From positions 1 to 37,217 of the forward strand of contig NKJD01000035.1 of the NCBI GenBank assembly GCA_002256385.1: a stretch of 37,217 bases of DNA. Direction: 5' to 3'. Source of the stretch: Flavobacterium sp. BFFFF2 (lineage in GTDB: Bacteria; Bacteroidota; Bacteroidia; Flavobacteriales; Flavobacteriaceae). The notes beneath the pieces were generated by a model, which saw only the letters and a list, made by a program, of their open reading frames with translations, searched no databases and was not told where the DNA came from. How positions within the stretch are numbered: the first letter of the stretch is position 1; every line of letters starts with the position of its first letter. Below, one piece after another: positions 18,201 to 26,113 of this stretch. A program made the translations under genes and the position numbers.

Positions 18201-21200
18201 CTGTTGCTGGAATTCAAGTGAGTGGGGGTACAGGCACCATAAATACTTCTGGAAACAACATCAGTTCTTTATCGTCAACTGGTGCAACATCGCCACTTGT
18301 AATTGGTGCTTATATTACGGGAGGAACAACGGTAAATGTGTTTGGCAACACCATCAACACATTGACAACTTCAGGAGGTACTTCTCCTACGTTATCAGGT
18401 GTACATTCTACTGTGAATGCCACAGTGAGTGTATATAAAAATAAAATTTATGATTTAAATCAGACAGTTTCAAACACGGGTGGTGTTACCTATGGCATTT
18501 CATTTACCGATGGAACCACAGTACGTGCTTATAACAATGTAATTGGTGATCTTAGAGCCACTCTTGCCAACATTGCTTCGGCAGCCGTAAGAGGAATTTC
18601 TGTTAATTCGTCAAGAGCTAATAGTTCTTATGGACTTTACCATAATACCGTTAATTTAAATGCCACTTCGTCTGGAACCAATTTTGGTACTGCAGGGGTT
18701 TATCATGCTACCAGTGCGACTGCGACCACAGCTAATTTAATTTTGCGTAATAATTTAATTATCAATAATTCAACGGCAAATGGAACAGGCGTAACCACCG
18801 CTTACCAAAGGTCGTCAACTGCCTTAAATAATTACGATACTTCATCAAACAATAATTTGTTTTATGGAGGTGTTCCTTCAACTACTAAATTGTTGTTTTT
18901 TGATGGAACAAACAAAGTTCAAACAATAAGTGCTTTAAAAGCACTTGTAACTTCTTCTCCCGCTCGTGAAACGGGAAGTCAAACAGAAAATACCAGTACC
19001 TTATTTCAAAGTACTGCTGGGTCCAATGCAAACTTCTTGCGCTTGGCTGCTGGCACAACCAGTTTTGCTGAATCGGCTGCGGTGCTGATTACCTCACCTT
19101 CTATTGCCAACGATTACTGGGCAATTTCGCGTCCATTTCCATCACCAACAAATTATGGAACTGCCCCAGATATAGGTGCTTCTGAATTTGATGGATTTAT
19201 TAATTGCACCACGCCAACCACGCAACCTACCTTGTTTGTTGCTGGATCAACAGACGGAACTACGGCTCCCGCTTCATTTACAGCCGCATCAGGAACCCCT
19301 AATGGGTATTTGGTTGTACGCAGTATAGGGGCATTAAGCGGCACCCCAACGGACGCCGTTTTATATGCAGCAGGTGATACTTTCGGATCTGGAACAGTAG
19401 TTCAATTGAGTTCAAGTACTTCATTTACTGCCACTGGTTTAAGCCCAAATACAACCTATACATTCACGATTTTTAGTTATAACAATGCCGTTTCTTGTGG
19501 TGGAGGTCCAAAATATTTCACTACTTCACCATTATCGGGTACAATGACAACGTGTTCTGTTCCACCAACAGGAAGTGCAAGTCAAACTTTTTGTGGGGCT
19601 ACAACAGTGGCCAGTTTATCAGCTACTGGTACAAGTATAAAATGGTATTCAGTAGCTAGTGCAGGTACTCAGTTGGCAACAAGTACAGCTTTGGTTAATG
19701 GTTCTACTTACTATGCTACCCAAACCATTTCAGGTTGCGAAAGCAAAACCCGTTTGGCCGTTACAGTAAGTATCGGAGCGGGTAGTATTGGTGGCACTGC
19801 CGCTTCAAATCAGACCATTTGTGAAGGAAATCAACCTGCTACATTAAGTTTGTCTGGCGAAACAGGATCTGTTGTAAAATGGCAAAAATCAGCAAATGCT
19901 GGATTTACTGCGCCAACTGACATTTCAAGTACATCAACCAGCTTAACAGGTGCGGTAATCGGTGCGCTTTCTACTTCTACCTACTTTAGAGCCGTAGTGC
20001 AAGATGGCGGATGTACCTCTGCCAATTCTGCTTCAATTCTTGTTACTGTAACTCCAACACCAGTTGGTGGAACTTTGGCCTCAAACCAAACCATTTGTGC
20101 GGGGACCCAACCAGCTGATTTAACATTGAGTGGTTCGTCTGGTTCCATTTTAAAATGGCAATCAGCAACTGATAGTGGATTTACTTCGCCTTCCGATATT
20201 TCTTCTACTTCTACTACATTAAGTGGTGCAACGATTGGTGCGCTTAGTTCCGCTAAATATTTCCGCGCGGTTTTACAAAATGGCAGTTGCCCGACTGTAA
20301 ATTCATCGAGCGTGCTGATTTCAGTTGATCAGGCTCCGGTGGGTGGTGCTATCACGGCCAACCAAGCGATTTGTTCAGGTTCACAACCAGCCGATTTAAC
20401 ACTGAGCGGCTATACTGGAACCATTTCAAAATGGCAAAGTGCAACCACTTCAAGTTTTACTTCTCCCACAGATATTGTTAACTCAACTAGCAGCCTAACA
20501 GGTTCTACAATTGGCGGCTTAACAGCTACTCATTATTTCCGTGCCGAAATCCAAAATGGGGTTTGCCCAGTAGCCTATGCAACTTTTGTTACTATCTCTG
20601 TTGTTACGACAACTTGGAATGGTACTTCATGGAATAATGGAACACCCGATGCAACCAAAACCATTGCTATTACAGGTAATTATACCTCGACTGCTGATAT
20701 CAGCGGTTGTGCCATGAATGTGTCAAACAACGCAACAGTTATCATTGGTTCTGGTTTTGATGTTACGTTAGATGGCGCCCTTACAGTGGCATCTGGAAGC
20801 ACCTTTACGTTGAGCAACAATGCCAACTTGATGCAAAACACCAACGCGGCAAACTCGGGAACTGTGAATGTTCAACGTAATTCATCTTCTTTGTTCCGTT
20901 TAGATTACACCATTTGGTCGAGCCCTGTTACAAGTTCACAGTCTTTGCTTAATTTTTCACCATTAACACAATCATCGCCATCGCGTTTTTACACATACAA
21001 TGCGGGTACAGCTCAATTTAACGTAGTATCAAGCCCAAGCACTACGTCATTTAATAACGCTACAGGTTATTTAATTAGAATGCCTAATACCACCAATCCA
21101 TTTTCTTCAGGTATTTCAGAAGTGTGGACTGGCACATTTACAGGTGTACCAAACAACGGGAATTATTCAAGAACAGACTTAGTTGATGGCGGTTCTAGTA

Positions 21201-22177
21201 CCTATCGTTACAATGCCATAGGTAATCCATATCCATCGGCAATTAACATGAGTAGTTTCATTGCTGCCAACAGCAGTAATATTACAGGAACCTTGTGGTT
21301 TTGGAGAAAAACAAACGATGCCAGTAACCAAACTTCTTATTCAACCTGTACTTCTGTTGGTTGTACATTGAGCAACGGTATTTCTTACACCGATCAAACG
21401 TTGATTTCAACGGGACAAGGGTTCTTGGTAGAAGTATTGTCAGGCCAAAACACGGTTTCATTTACCAATTCAATGAGAAGTAGTTCCAACGTGAATCAAT
21501 TCTTTAAACAAAAAGCCAACAACCGTTACTGGCTTGATGTAACTGATGCAGCCAAAACCAACTTAGATCAATTTATGGCGGTTTACACCGAAGACGCGAG
21601 CTTAGGTTATGATGCCGGAAAAGATGGTATTTCCATTAAAGATAAATCAAATGCTTTGGTTTCAGAGTCAGGTCAAAGAGAGTTGACCATTGATGCACGT
21701 CCAGAATTCGAGGAAACAGATGTGATTAGTATGTCGTTTAACGCTTCAAAAGCAGGAGTTTACCAGCTACAGTTGGCTAAAACTGAAGGGGTATTTGAAC
21801 AACATGATATTTTTGTCCATGACCTACAAACTAAAGCCTATTTCAATTTGAAAGATGGTGCTTACTCTTTCTTAGCAGAAGCTGGGGCCAATAAAGCTCG
21901 TTTTGAGTTGATGTATCAAAAACCAGCCAATGCTTCTGCAAACGCTGAATCAAAAATTTGGATTTTCAATCAGCATCAGCAATTGGGTGTTCAATCGTCA
22001 TCAAGTGCTATTCAGTCAATTGAGATTTTTGATTTAAGAGGTTCAAAAATATACTATCAAAATGATGTCAATGCAACAGCTGCTTCTGTTGATTTGCAAA
22101 CGACTGCAAACCAGGTTTTGTTAGTTACTGTTACTTTGAAAAATGGTGATAAAACCACACAGAAAGTAATGAATTAA
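12287..22177 (+). CDS. Giant secreted beta-helix protein with T9SS type C sorting domain
   Basis: This 3296-residue exported protein is probably displayed on the cell surface. A signal peptide occupies residues 1-27 (cleavage after V-H-A, before Q28). Residues 29-1150 and 1151-2303 are two copies of one module. Each is a long parallel beta-helix rich in Ser, Thr, Asn and Gly with N-x-I-S/N-T-I rungs, beginning V-T-G-A-x-x-G-N-G and ending G-T-A-P-D-x-G-A. An FN3-like segment follows (about 2310-2420), then an Ig-like domain, and three tandem repeats of about 92 residues starting near 2501, 2593 and 2685. The C-terminal 520 residues are the Flavobacterium-type C sorting region, with T-W-N-G-T-S-W-N-N-G near 2780, the Y-L-I-R-M-P-N block, and a final beta-sandwich ending K-T-T-Q-K-V-M-N. 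Adhesion or surface-layer roles are possible, and no catalytic residues are evident. It is not SprB. Confidence 0.88.
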   Translation: MKKTTLTQFFKSSFVLLICLVGFAVHAQVTVTGAVAGNGTYASLRLAFNAINASAQTSATIGVSITADTSEGATSAALNAGTWTSLTITPVGARTISGATSAGSALINLNGADRVTINGLNASGNSLTIKNTTVSATNNTSTIRFIADATSNTITNCTLKGSATSANSGVVIFSTGTTTGNDSNTISNCAITSEGTNLSTNGIYSAGSSTAIDNSGNTISGNTIFDIFNAATAHASIMIASNSSAWSLSNNKIYQTTSRTATGAITIYGIRINTASGGGYTISNNTIGYASSSATGTTTYTDTAALIYHGIDLTSNTTTSSIQGNTVSAINFTTLASTTTGGGIFTGIYVGSGSVNVGTTTGNIIGSSTSSNAITVSSTGVVTTATRVVGIYVASASATSAVQNNTVAGFSTGGSATNGYSIIGIYTSGASGIFTTSYNTIGSTLVTDSISAGISATTTNGVCNIYGIYNDATGAQTINNNSVLRCRIYGSAGSFFYGIQNNGGAGQDIVIDYNTIDSVTLTGTNIFRPIINSVGASTLSMSNNTIRNFSIQNAAIAFTGIMNSSSVTGSITMDANKLGDATGGLVTFTVAMTGTLTGIYNGSGSATATLSIQNNDIRGVVYSVSSSNVNTFISNAFGTLTQNISSNTFTNLSIASSGSVTFITDSVALPASGSQTITGNAIVTGFNKTVAGGTITVFSSTGASNSTATIVNSNNNFSNITVTGATVINGWIQNDTGGCVKTISSNTFSNWTGGTSGVVGISASGFGGGASIINANTISNVTGQGTVSGIVLGAAGTASSVSVYSNTISSLSSTGTGSTTYGISSSNNSTLVAIYSNTINTLSSTAVSGLVAGINVGGGTGTHNVYSNTINALTESGSTSPNIAGVLIAGGTIINVYKNKIYDLSKTAAATGGSVAGISFTNGTTCSAYNNLIADLKSPLVSIASAAIRGINVSSTVVSSTYAIYYNTVYLNASSTGTNFGTCALYHTTNATATTANLILNNNIFVNVSTPSGTGNTVAYLRSSTASQNFDTSSNNNLYYAGTAGTNRLIFFDGTNSRQTLASYQNAFTPRDFAASTENVTFLSTSGSSSNFLKVDTTAFSSVESGGANISGITDDFAGTIRQGNTGYSGTGTAPDLGAYEQEGTQPNSAIFVTGALVGNGNYLTLGSAFNAINTAAQTGSNIVILVRDDTNEGTISASLNAGTWTSLTIKPSTGTRLITGATTAGSALINLNGADNVTIDGLNISGKSLTIQNTTVSATAGTSTIRLIADATNNTLTNLTIAGSETLATSGVVFLSTGTTTGNDSNTISNCTIKAAGSNLPVNGIYSAGTSTAIDNSAVTVSSNNIQDCFSPSVSSGGIIVGSNSSAWTISGNRIFQTANRTLTTGALTVYGIRIVTASGGGYAISNNTIGFANASGTGTSTFDGAVTTTYKGIELTGNATVSSIQGNTVAGISFSTVNTTTSGAGVFTGIAVLSGTTANIGNVTGNTVGSSTVASSISAISTATTATRIVGIYVSSTDTCTVQNNTVGGISTGGALDRGYNLIGIYTSGTGGNFTVSSNSIGSSTVSHSMSAGALGVTTTGVCSFYGIFNDATGNQSITSNTISNCSAFGTAGSLYTGIINSGGASGKTLAFDSNTVINGYSSGTGTYRPIQSTGVASTLSISSNNIRNHTVDNATAVFIAIFNSAAVVNAITMSSNNLGDNTAGLVTFNVANSAISNGINNSGGASTAALTIQNNTIKGWVYSAASTAAPVFIVNGAASSSQDISGNVFNGLSINTTGSVTFIQNSVVLSATGSQTISYNSISGSFAKTGAGGTVTVFTTSATSLSGASIINTNNNFSNISVTGATTLTGWSQADLGPVYKLITNNTFSNWTGGTGAVTVMNLNGFGSTSSVSSNTISSITGQAAVTGITIGSTGAASTLSVDGNSISSLSSTGTGGAVLGISDANNSTVVTISNSTISTLSSTGASNTVAGIQVSGGTGTINTSGNNISSLSSTGATSPLVIGAYITGGTTVNVFGNTINTLTTSGGTSPTLSGVHSTVNATVSVYKNKIYDLNQTVSNTGGVTYGISFTDGTTVRAYNNVIGDLRATLANIASAAVRGISVNSSRANSSYGLYHNTVNLNATSSGTNFGTAGVYHATSATATTANLILRNNLIINNSTANGTGVTTAYQRSSTALNNYDTSSNNNLFYGGVPSTTKLLFFDGTNKVQTISALKALVTSSPARETGSQTENTSTLFQSTAGSNANFLRLAAGTTSFAESAAVLITSPSIANDYWAISRPFPSPTNYGTAPDIGASEFDGFINCTTPTTQPTLFVAGSTDGTTAPASFTAASGTPNGYLVVRSIGALSGTPTDAVLYAAGDTFGSGTVVQLSSSTSFTATGLSPNTTYTFTIFSYNNAVSCGGGPKYFTTSPLSGTMTTCSVPPTGSASQTFCGATTVASLSATGTSIKWYSVASAGTQLATSTALVNGSTYYATQTISGCESKTRLAVTVSIGAGSIGGTAASNQTICEGNQPATLSLSGETGSVVKWQKSANAGFTAPTDISSTSTSLTGAVIGALSTSTYFRAVVQDGGCTSANSASILVTVTPTPVGGTLASNQTICAGTQPADLTLSGSSGSILKWQSATDSGFTSPSDISSTSTTLSGATIGALSSAKYFRAVLQNGSCPTVNSSSVLISVDQAPVGGAITANQAICSGSQPADLTLSGYTGTISKWQSATTSSFTSPTDIVNSTSSLTGSTIGGLTATHYFRAEIQNGVCPVAYATFVTISVVTTTWNGTSWNNGTPDATKTIAITGNYTSTADISGCAMNVSNNATVIIGSGFDVTLDGALTVASGSTFTLSNNANLMQNTNAANSGTVNVQRNSSSLFRLDYTIWSSPVTSSQSLLNFSPLTQSSPSRFYTYNAGTAQFNVVSSPSTTSFNNATGYLIRMPNTTNPFSSGISEVWTGTFTGVPNNGNYSRTDLVDGGSSTYRYNAIGNPYPSAINMSSFIAANSSNITGTLWFWRKTNDASNQTSYSTCTSVGCTLSNGISYTDQTLISTGQGFLVEVLSGQNTVSFTNSMRSSSNVNQFFKQKANNRYWLDVTDAAKTNLDQFMAVYTEDASLGYDAGKDGISIKDKSNALVSESGQRELTIDARPEFEETDVISMSFNASKAGVYQLQLAKTEGVFEQHDIFVHDLQTKAYFNLKDGAYSFLAEAGANKARFELMYQKPANASANAESKIWIFNQHQQLGVQSSSSAIQSIEIFDLRGSKIYYQNDVNATAASVDLQTTANQVLLVTVTLKNGDKTTQKVMN
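12371..15720 (+). repeat. Copy A of the 3.4-kb intragenic tandem duplication
   Basis: The first beta-helix module, residues 29 to about 1145. It aligns to copy B through landmarks such as L-N-A-G-T-W-T-S-L-T-I, S-A-L-I-N-L-N-G-A-D and S-T-G-T-T-T-G-N-D-S-N-T-I-S-N. It ends G-T-A-P-D-L-G-A-Y-E. Confidence 0.85.
15737..19195 (+). repeat. Copy B of the 3.4-kb intragenic tandem duplication
   Basis: The second beta-helix module, residues 1151 to about 2303. Landmarks are offset by about 1,122 residues at the start and about 1,160 at the end, so small insertions have accumulated. The DNA has diverged much more than the protein, with many synonymous changes, which suggests an old duplication kept by selection. 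It ends G-T-A-P-D-I-G-A-S-E. Confidence 0.85.
19790..20605 (+). repeat. Three tandem Ig-like repeats (about 276 bp each)
   Basis: Units start near 19790, 20066 and 20341. Each begins G-G-x-x-x-x-N-Q-x-I-C, continues with Q-P-A-x-L-x-L-S-G and x-K-W-Q, and ends with Y-F-R-A followed by a second cysteine. The two cysteines per unit may form a disulfide outside the cell. They link the beta-helix region to the T9SS sorting domain. Confidence 0.8.
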
Positions 22178-22200
22178 TATCAATTTTATATTTATAGTAG

Positions 22201-22229
22201 AAAAGGGGAATGGAAACGTTCCCCTTTTT
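22201..22229 (+). terminator. Rho-independent terminator of the giant gene
   Basis: The stem AAAGGGGAA (22202-22210) pairs perfectly with TTCCCCTTT (22219-22227) over the loop TGGAAACG and runs into T. It starts 24 bases after the stop codon. Confidence 0.85.
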
Positions 22230-22807
22230 CTATTTCTACAACTCAGCAATTACTTTTGGCAGCATTTACTGAGCCCAATGTTAAATAGCGTCTTTTAATA
22301 TTCGATCAAATGCGCAAAGAAGCGATTGAATTTATTAACACTTAAAAATACGTGGTAAATTTCTCAATAAAAAAAGGGTAAAAATAGAGTCGAAAAATAT
22401 TAAGAGCTTAACAATGAACTTGTTATAGTTTTAACTATATTTGAACAACTGTTAAAATTAACAAAAGTTTGATCTTTCATTTTAAGAATTAACCTTGTTT
22501 TTTTTCGGATACACAAAAGAATATTAAATGGCTACTAAGTTGCTGAATGCTTAAAGGTCAAATTTTATACGAAGTGGTTTAAACTTTTTTGATTGAAGCG
22601 AAAAATGAGGATTTTTGTTCCAGATTTTAACTTTTTTGCATTGCATAGCAGCGCTACGGAATAATAAAAAGCTGAAATATGGGGCGAAAAGACCATTTTG
22701 CAGCCAATTGAAAAAAGTTTAAATCACTTCAAACCTAACTTTTAACTTTTTTATTCAAACGGCAAACCCTGCGAAGCCTCAAGAGCAGGAAACTAAATGA
22801 ATTCATT
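22230..22807. other. Long gap between the two T9SS genes
   Basis: No gene is supported in these 578 bases; all frames are short. They hold the 160-bp inverted-repeat element at 22571-22730 and a TATATTTG box at 22436-22443 that fits TAnnTTTG but lacks a clear -33 element. If that box is used, the leader of the 860-aa gene would be about 350 bases long and include the inverted-repeat element. Confidence 0.5.
22571..22730. mobile_element. 160-bp MITE-like inverted-repeat element
   Basis: GAAGTGGTTTAAACTTTTTT at 22571-22590 is repeated in inverted form at 22711-22730 with one mismatch, and the similarity runs a few bases further inward. The inside is non-coding and contains the GC-rich word GCATAGCAGCGCTACGG. 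A clear target-site duplication is not seen at the edges. It could be a non-autonomous transposable element or a strong RNA hairpin in the 860-aa gene leader. Confidence 0.5.
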
Positions 22808-25390
22808 ATGAAAAAAATACTTCTTTTCTTATTGCTTTTGTTGGTGTACTCCAATTGCAATGCGCAAGCGCCAGCCATACAGTGGCAGAAAACGTTGGGG
22901 GGCGGTCTTGACGACTGGGCTTATTGCATTAAACCGACAAGTGATGGCGGTTTCATTTCCGTTGGTTACACACAATCAAATAATGGCGATGTAAGTGGCA
23001 ACCACCTTGCTGGCGCTACGGATATTTGGGTGGTTAAAACAGATAGTTCAGGGGTACCTCAGTGGAAAAAAGCCTTGGGAGGGAGTCAATATGAGCAAGC
23101 CTTTTCAGTACAACAAACCACCGATGGTGGGTATATAATTGCTGGACAAACCAATTCAACTGATGGAGATATCTCAGGAAATCATGGCGGATTAGATGCT
23201 TGGATCGTGAAATTAAATAGTGACGGCTCTATTGGATGGAAAAAGTGTTGGGGAGGAAATGGACAAGATTTTGCTAAATCGGTGCAACAAACTACCGATG
23301 GAGGATACATCGTTTCAGGAACTACCAACTCAACAAATGGAGATGCAGTAGGTCAACATGGCGACTACGATTGCTTTATGCTTAAATTAGATAGCGATGG
23401 AAATACTGCTTGGCAACAAGTACTTGGCGGTAGTGGTAGCGATTATTCGTTTGCAGTCATACAAGATTCTGATGGTGGCTATGTAATGGCTGGTTTTGGA
23501 ACGGCAACAGGAAATGGGACTCTTGCAGAATTGAGAAACCATTTTGGTGCCATCGGAGGCACAGAATTTTGGATTGTAAAGCTTAATAGTAGTGGTACTT
23601 TGGTTCAACAAAGACTCGTAAATCGAAATGCTAACTTTGATGGTTCTCCAAACCAGATAAATTCCCTGCAACAAACAGCCGACGGTGGGTATATCATTGC
23701 AGGACAATCTATGTATTTTAATTTGGGGCAGTCATATTATGGTAATTATGACAACATCATTGTGAAATTAAATGCTGATTTCTCTACGCTGTGGAACCAA
23801 AGGTTTGGCGGTGCGTCAAGTGACATACCAAATTCAATACAGCAAACGTCAGATGGAGGTTATATCGTTGCTGGCTATAGCAATTCAACAAATGGTGATG
23901 TGACGGGAAATCATACAGACAACGATGCATGGATGGTTCGATTAAACAGTTCAGGAACTTTATTATGGCAAAAAAGCATAGGCGGAACCCGTGATGATTA
24001 CGCCAATTCAATCATTCAAACGACTGATGGTGGATATTTAATGGCAGGTTACACCAAATCAAACAATGGTGATGTCTCTGGAAATCATGGTGGTTATGAT
24101 TTTTGGTTGGTTAAATTGGAAGCTGACGCAATACCAGCCCCAACAGTGAGTACTCAATCACTTTGCAATGGTGCAACTGTTGACCGTTTGGTAGCAGGTG
24201 GGACAAATTTAAAATGGTATACTTCTTTAACTGGAGGATCAGCACTGAGCAACACCACTGTTTTAATTACTGGCACTTATTATGTATCTCAAACAATTGG
24301 CGTGGTAGAAAGCCCTAGAGTAGCTGTTGCTGTAACAATTGTAACAACGCCCCCATTGACATCTCAAACGTATTATGTCAATAATGGGTTTCCATTGTCT
24401 TCAATCAGTGGTTATGGCAGCGTTTACTTAGTATATGCAACAGCAACGTCATCTACGCCTTACAGTGGAGCTACCAGTTTACCTACAGGCACTTATTATG
24501 GCACGCTAACTCAGAACGGATGCGAAAGTACCCGCTCAGTTATCAACATTGTAACATATACGCCCCCTACTATTACATCTCCCTCTTGTGGAAGCAGATT
24601 AACAAGCATAGCGGGTGCCATTACATGCCGGGCTGTTCCAAATGCAACTAGGTATTTATTTGAGGTTACATCGAATGGCGTAACTTCAACTTACTACAGT
24701 TCAACAAACTCATTTAATTTAACACAATTAACAACGATACCTTTTTACAATGCTACCTGTAGCATTCGTGTAGCGGCAAATTTTAATGGTCAAAATGGTG
24801 ATTATAGTGCTCCATGCAGCATAATAACGCCAATCTTGCCATCAACAACCCGAATTAATGCCAGTCAATGCAATACAGTTTTAGCTCGAAAATGGTCAAC
24901 AATATATTGCGATCCCGTAATAGGTGCTACCGCTTACCGATTTGAATGGAGCAACGGATCAACGACACTTACTTTCACTACTGCTTCAAACAATATGCAA
25001 TTGACTAATTATACAGGTTGGAATCTTAACACGATCTATTCAGTTCGAGTAGCTATTCAGCTTGGAACGTGGCAGATGTTTGGCCCAGCTTGCAATATTA
25101 CTTCGCCTTCCAGCTTTCTGCGTTTGAGTGAAAATGAATTCAGCCCTTTCACCGTGAAAGCCATTCCCAATCCATTTGAAACCGAATACGTGCTCATGGC
25201 CCAAGGCGGCAACCAAACACCTGTTCAGGTTACTGTATATGACATGCTTGGCAAACAAGTGGAGCAATTCAGCGTGGAAGCATCAGACTTGGAAAATCGA
25301 AGCTTGGGAACCAACTACACAAGCGGAATCTACAATGTGATGATCTCACAAGGCGATGACCAACAAGTGGTGCGGATTGTGAAGAAATGA
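22808..25390 (+). CDS. Secreted seven-repeat propeller-like protein with T9SS type A signal
   Basis: This 860-residue exported protein has a signal peptide at residues 1-19 (before Q20). Residues 22 to about 440 are seven repeats of about 56-65 residues with the pattern W-x-K-x-x-G-G, then D-x-A-x-S-x-Q-Q-T-x-D-G-G-Y-I-I-A-G, then N-G-D-V-S-G-N-H and D-x-W-x-V-K-L. Seven such units suggest a seven-bladed beta-propeller. The Asp- and Asn-rich turns may bind calcium. Repeats 4 and 5 are the most divergent. An Ig-like segment follows (about 447-512), then beta-rich linker modules with paired cysteines. The last 85 residues are a type A sorting domain, with I-P-N-P-F, V-Y-D-M-L-G-K-Q-V and a final V-V-R-I-V-K-K. 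Function is unknown; binding is more likely than catalysis. Confidence 0.85.
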   Translation: MKKILLFLLLLLVYSNCNAQAPAIQWQKTLGGGLDDWAYCIKPTSDGGFISVGYTQSNNGDVSGNHLAGATDIWVVKTDSSGVPQWKKALGGSQYEQAFSVQQTTDGGYIIAGQTNSTDGDISGNHGGLDAWIVKLNSDGSIGWKKCWGGNGQDFAKSVQQTTDGGYIVSGTTNSTNGDAVGQHGDYDCFMLKLDSDGNTAWQQVLGGSGSDYSFAVIQDSDGGYVMAGFGTATGNGTLAELRNHFGAIGGTEFWIVKLNSSGTLVQQRLVNRNANFDGSPNQINSLQQTADGGYIIAGQSMYFNLGQSYYGNYDNIIVKLNADFSTLWNQRFGGASSDIPNSIQQTSDGGYIVAGYSNSTNGDVTGNHTDNDAWMVRLNSSGTLLWQKSIGGTRDDYANSIIQTTDGGYLMAGYTKSNNGDVSGNHGGYDFWLVKLEADAIPAPTVSTQSLCNGATVDRLVAGGTNLKWYTSLTGGSALSNTTVLITGTYYVSQTIGVVESPRVAVAVTIVTTPPLTSQTYYVNNGFPLSSISGYGSVYLVYATATSSTPYSGATSLPTGTYYGTLTQNGCESTRSVINIVTYTPPTITSPSCGSRLTSIAGAITCRAVPNATRYLFEVTSNGVTSTYYSSTNSFNLTQLTTIPFYNATCSIRVAANFNGQNGDYSAPCSIITPILPSTTRINASQCNTVLARKWSTIYCDPVIGATAYRFEWSNGSTTLTFTTASNNMQLTNYTGWNLNTIYSVRVAIQLGTWQMFGPACNITSPSSFLRLSENEFSPFTVKAIPNPFETEYVLMAQGGNQTPVQVTVYDMLGKQVEQFSVEASDLENRSLGTNYTSGIYNVMISQGDDQQVVRIVKK

Positions 25391-25511
25391 GTTTTTCAAC
25401 TTGTGGGAATGTTTGTAATGTCAAACGTTTGTAATGTTGTATTTTAAAATAAAATGGCAAAGTTTAGTTCTTTGACAAAGGTCCATTCAAATAACCTATT
25501 TTTAGTTAAAA

Positions 25512-25540
25512 GCTACCTCAGGAAACCGGGGTGGTTTTTT
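25512..25540 (+). terminator. Rho-independent terminator after the 860-aa gene
   Basis: CTACCTC (25513-25519) pairs with GGGGTGG (25528-25534), including two G-T pairs, and is followed by six T. It is 122 bases after the stop codon, which is rather far but is the only good hairpin there. Confidence 0.6.
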
Positions 25541-25600
25541 CTTTTAGAGGAAAGAGAAAAGAAGAAAGAGGAACGAATGTTTTAATGTTTTAATGCATTT

Positions 25601-25918
25601 AGGGGCGACCCTTGTGGTCGCCCACAATCAACGTTGTAAATATTTATTTATCGGTGATTGCCTATCAATATTTGCGAAATATCATCATAGAAATTCGTAG
25701 GGGCAGGGCTTGCCTCTGCCCTCTTACAAGGACCGATTTCGTCCATTTTATCATTTGGAATACCAACAACATATCTGCCAGACAAACAGGTCTGCCTATA
25801 CAGGGTTTAAAAAATAAAGACCCGTTTAAAAACAGGGCTGAGGCAAGCCCCGCCCCTACAATGTATTCATTAATAATACCTGCCCAAAAATAGGGCGACC
25901 ACAAGGGGCGCACCTACA
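25601..25918. repeat. Nested GC-rich inverted-repeat unit
   Basis: Outer arms at 25601-25626 and 25891-25918 share GGTCGCCC/GGGCGACC and CTTGTGG/CCACAAG in inverted orientation. Inner arms at 25698-25723 and 25834-25859 match over 26 bases with two differences. Each left arm is also a hairpin by itself: GGGCGACC-CTTGT-GGTCGCCC, and GGGCAG with CTGCCC. The space between is not convincingly coding. The GC-rich arms contrast sharply with the AT-rich surroundings, as expected for a REP-like or MITE-like dispersed repeat. Confidence 0.75.
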
Positions 25919-26004
25919 ATAATCTTTGGAAATAACATTGCTCAATTCCCCAATCCACCATAGCAAACATTCCAATTTAAAAACATTCCAACACAAAACA
26001 ACAA

Positions 26005-26024
26005 GGACAGGTCGCGACCTGTCC
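26005..26024. repeat. Perfect 20-bp palindrome
   Basis: GGACAGGTCGCGACCTGTCC is fully self-complementary, centred on TCGCGA. It is followed by CCTAC, the same end word as in the nested inverted repeats nearby, so it probably belongs to the same class of dispersed palindromic repeats. It is not followed by a T-tract and is unlikely to be a simple terminator. Confidence 0.7.
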
Positions 26025-26091
26025 CTACTGTTGCCTAATGGCTATTGCCTCAAAAGACTTTCAACTTTCCAACTTTAGCTTCGCTCCGTTC

Positions 26092-26113
26092 GACCCATTT
26101 GTTCCAATGGGTC
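26092..26113. repeat. Hairpin flanked by TCAACTTTC repeats
   Basis: GACCCATT (26092-26099) pairs with AATGGGTC (26106-26113) over TGTTCC. Direct copies of TCAACTTTC lie on both sides (26060 and 26119). It is about 40 bases upstream of the GDPD start and has no T-tract. It could affect the GDPD leader RNA or be another dispersed repeat. Confidence 0.5.

Noticed and set aside
23387..24011. Minus-strand open frames of 75-106 codons inside the propeller gene
   Set aside because: They are shadows produced by the repeated coding units on the plus strand.
25612..25913. Two overlapping open frames of 82-93 codons on opposite strands
   Set aside because: They run across the nested inverted repeats and gain their length from the palindromic arms; no protein family pattern is seen.
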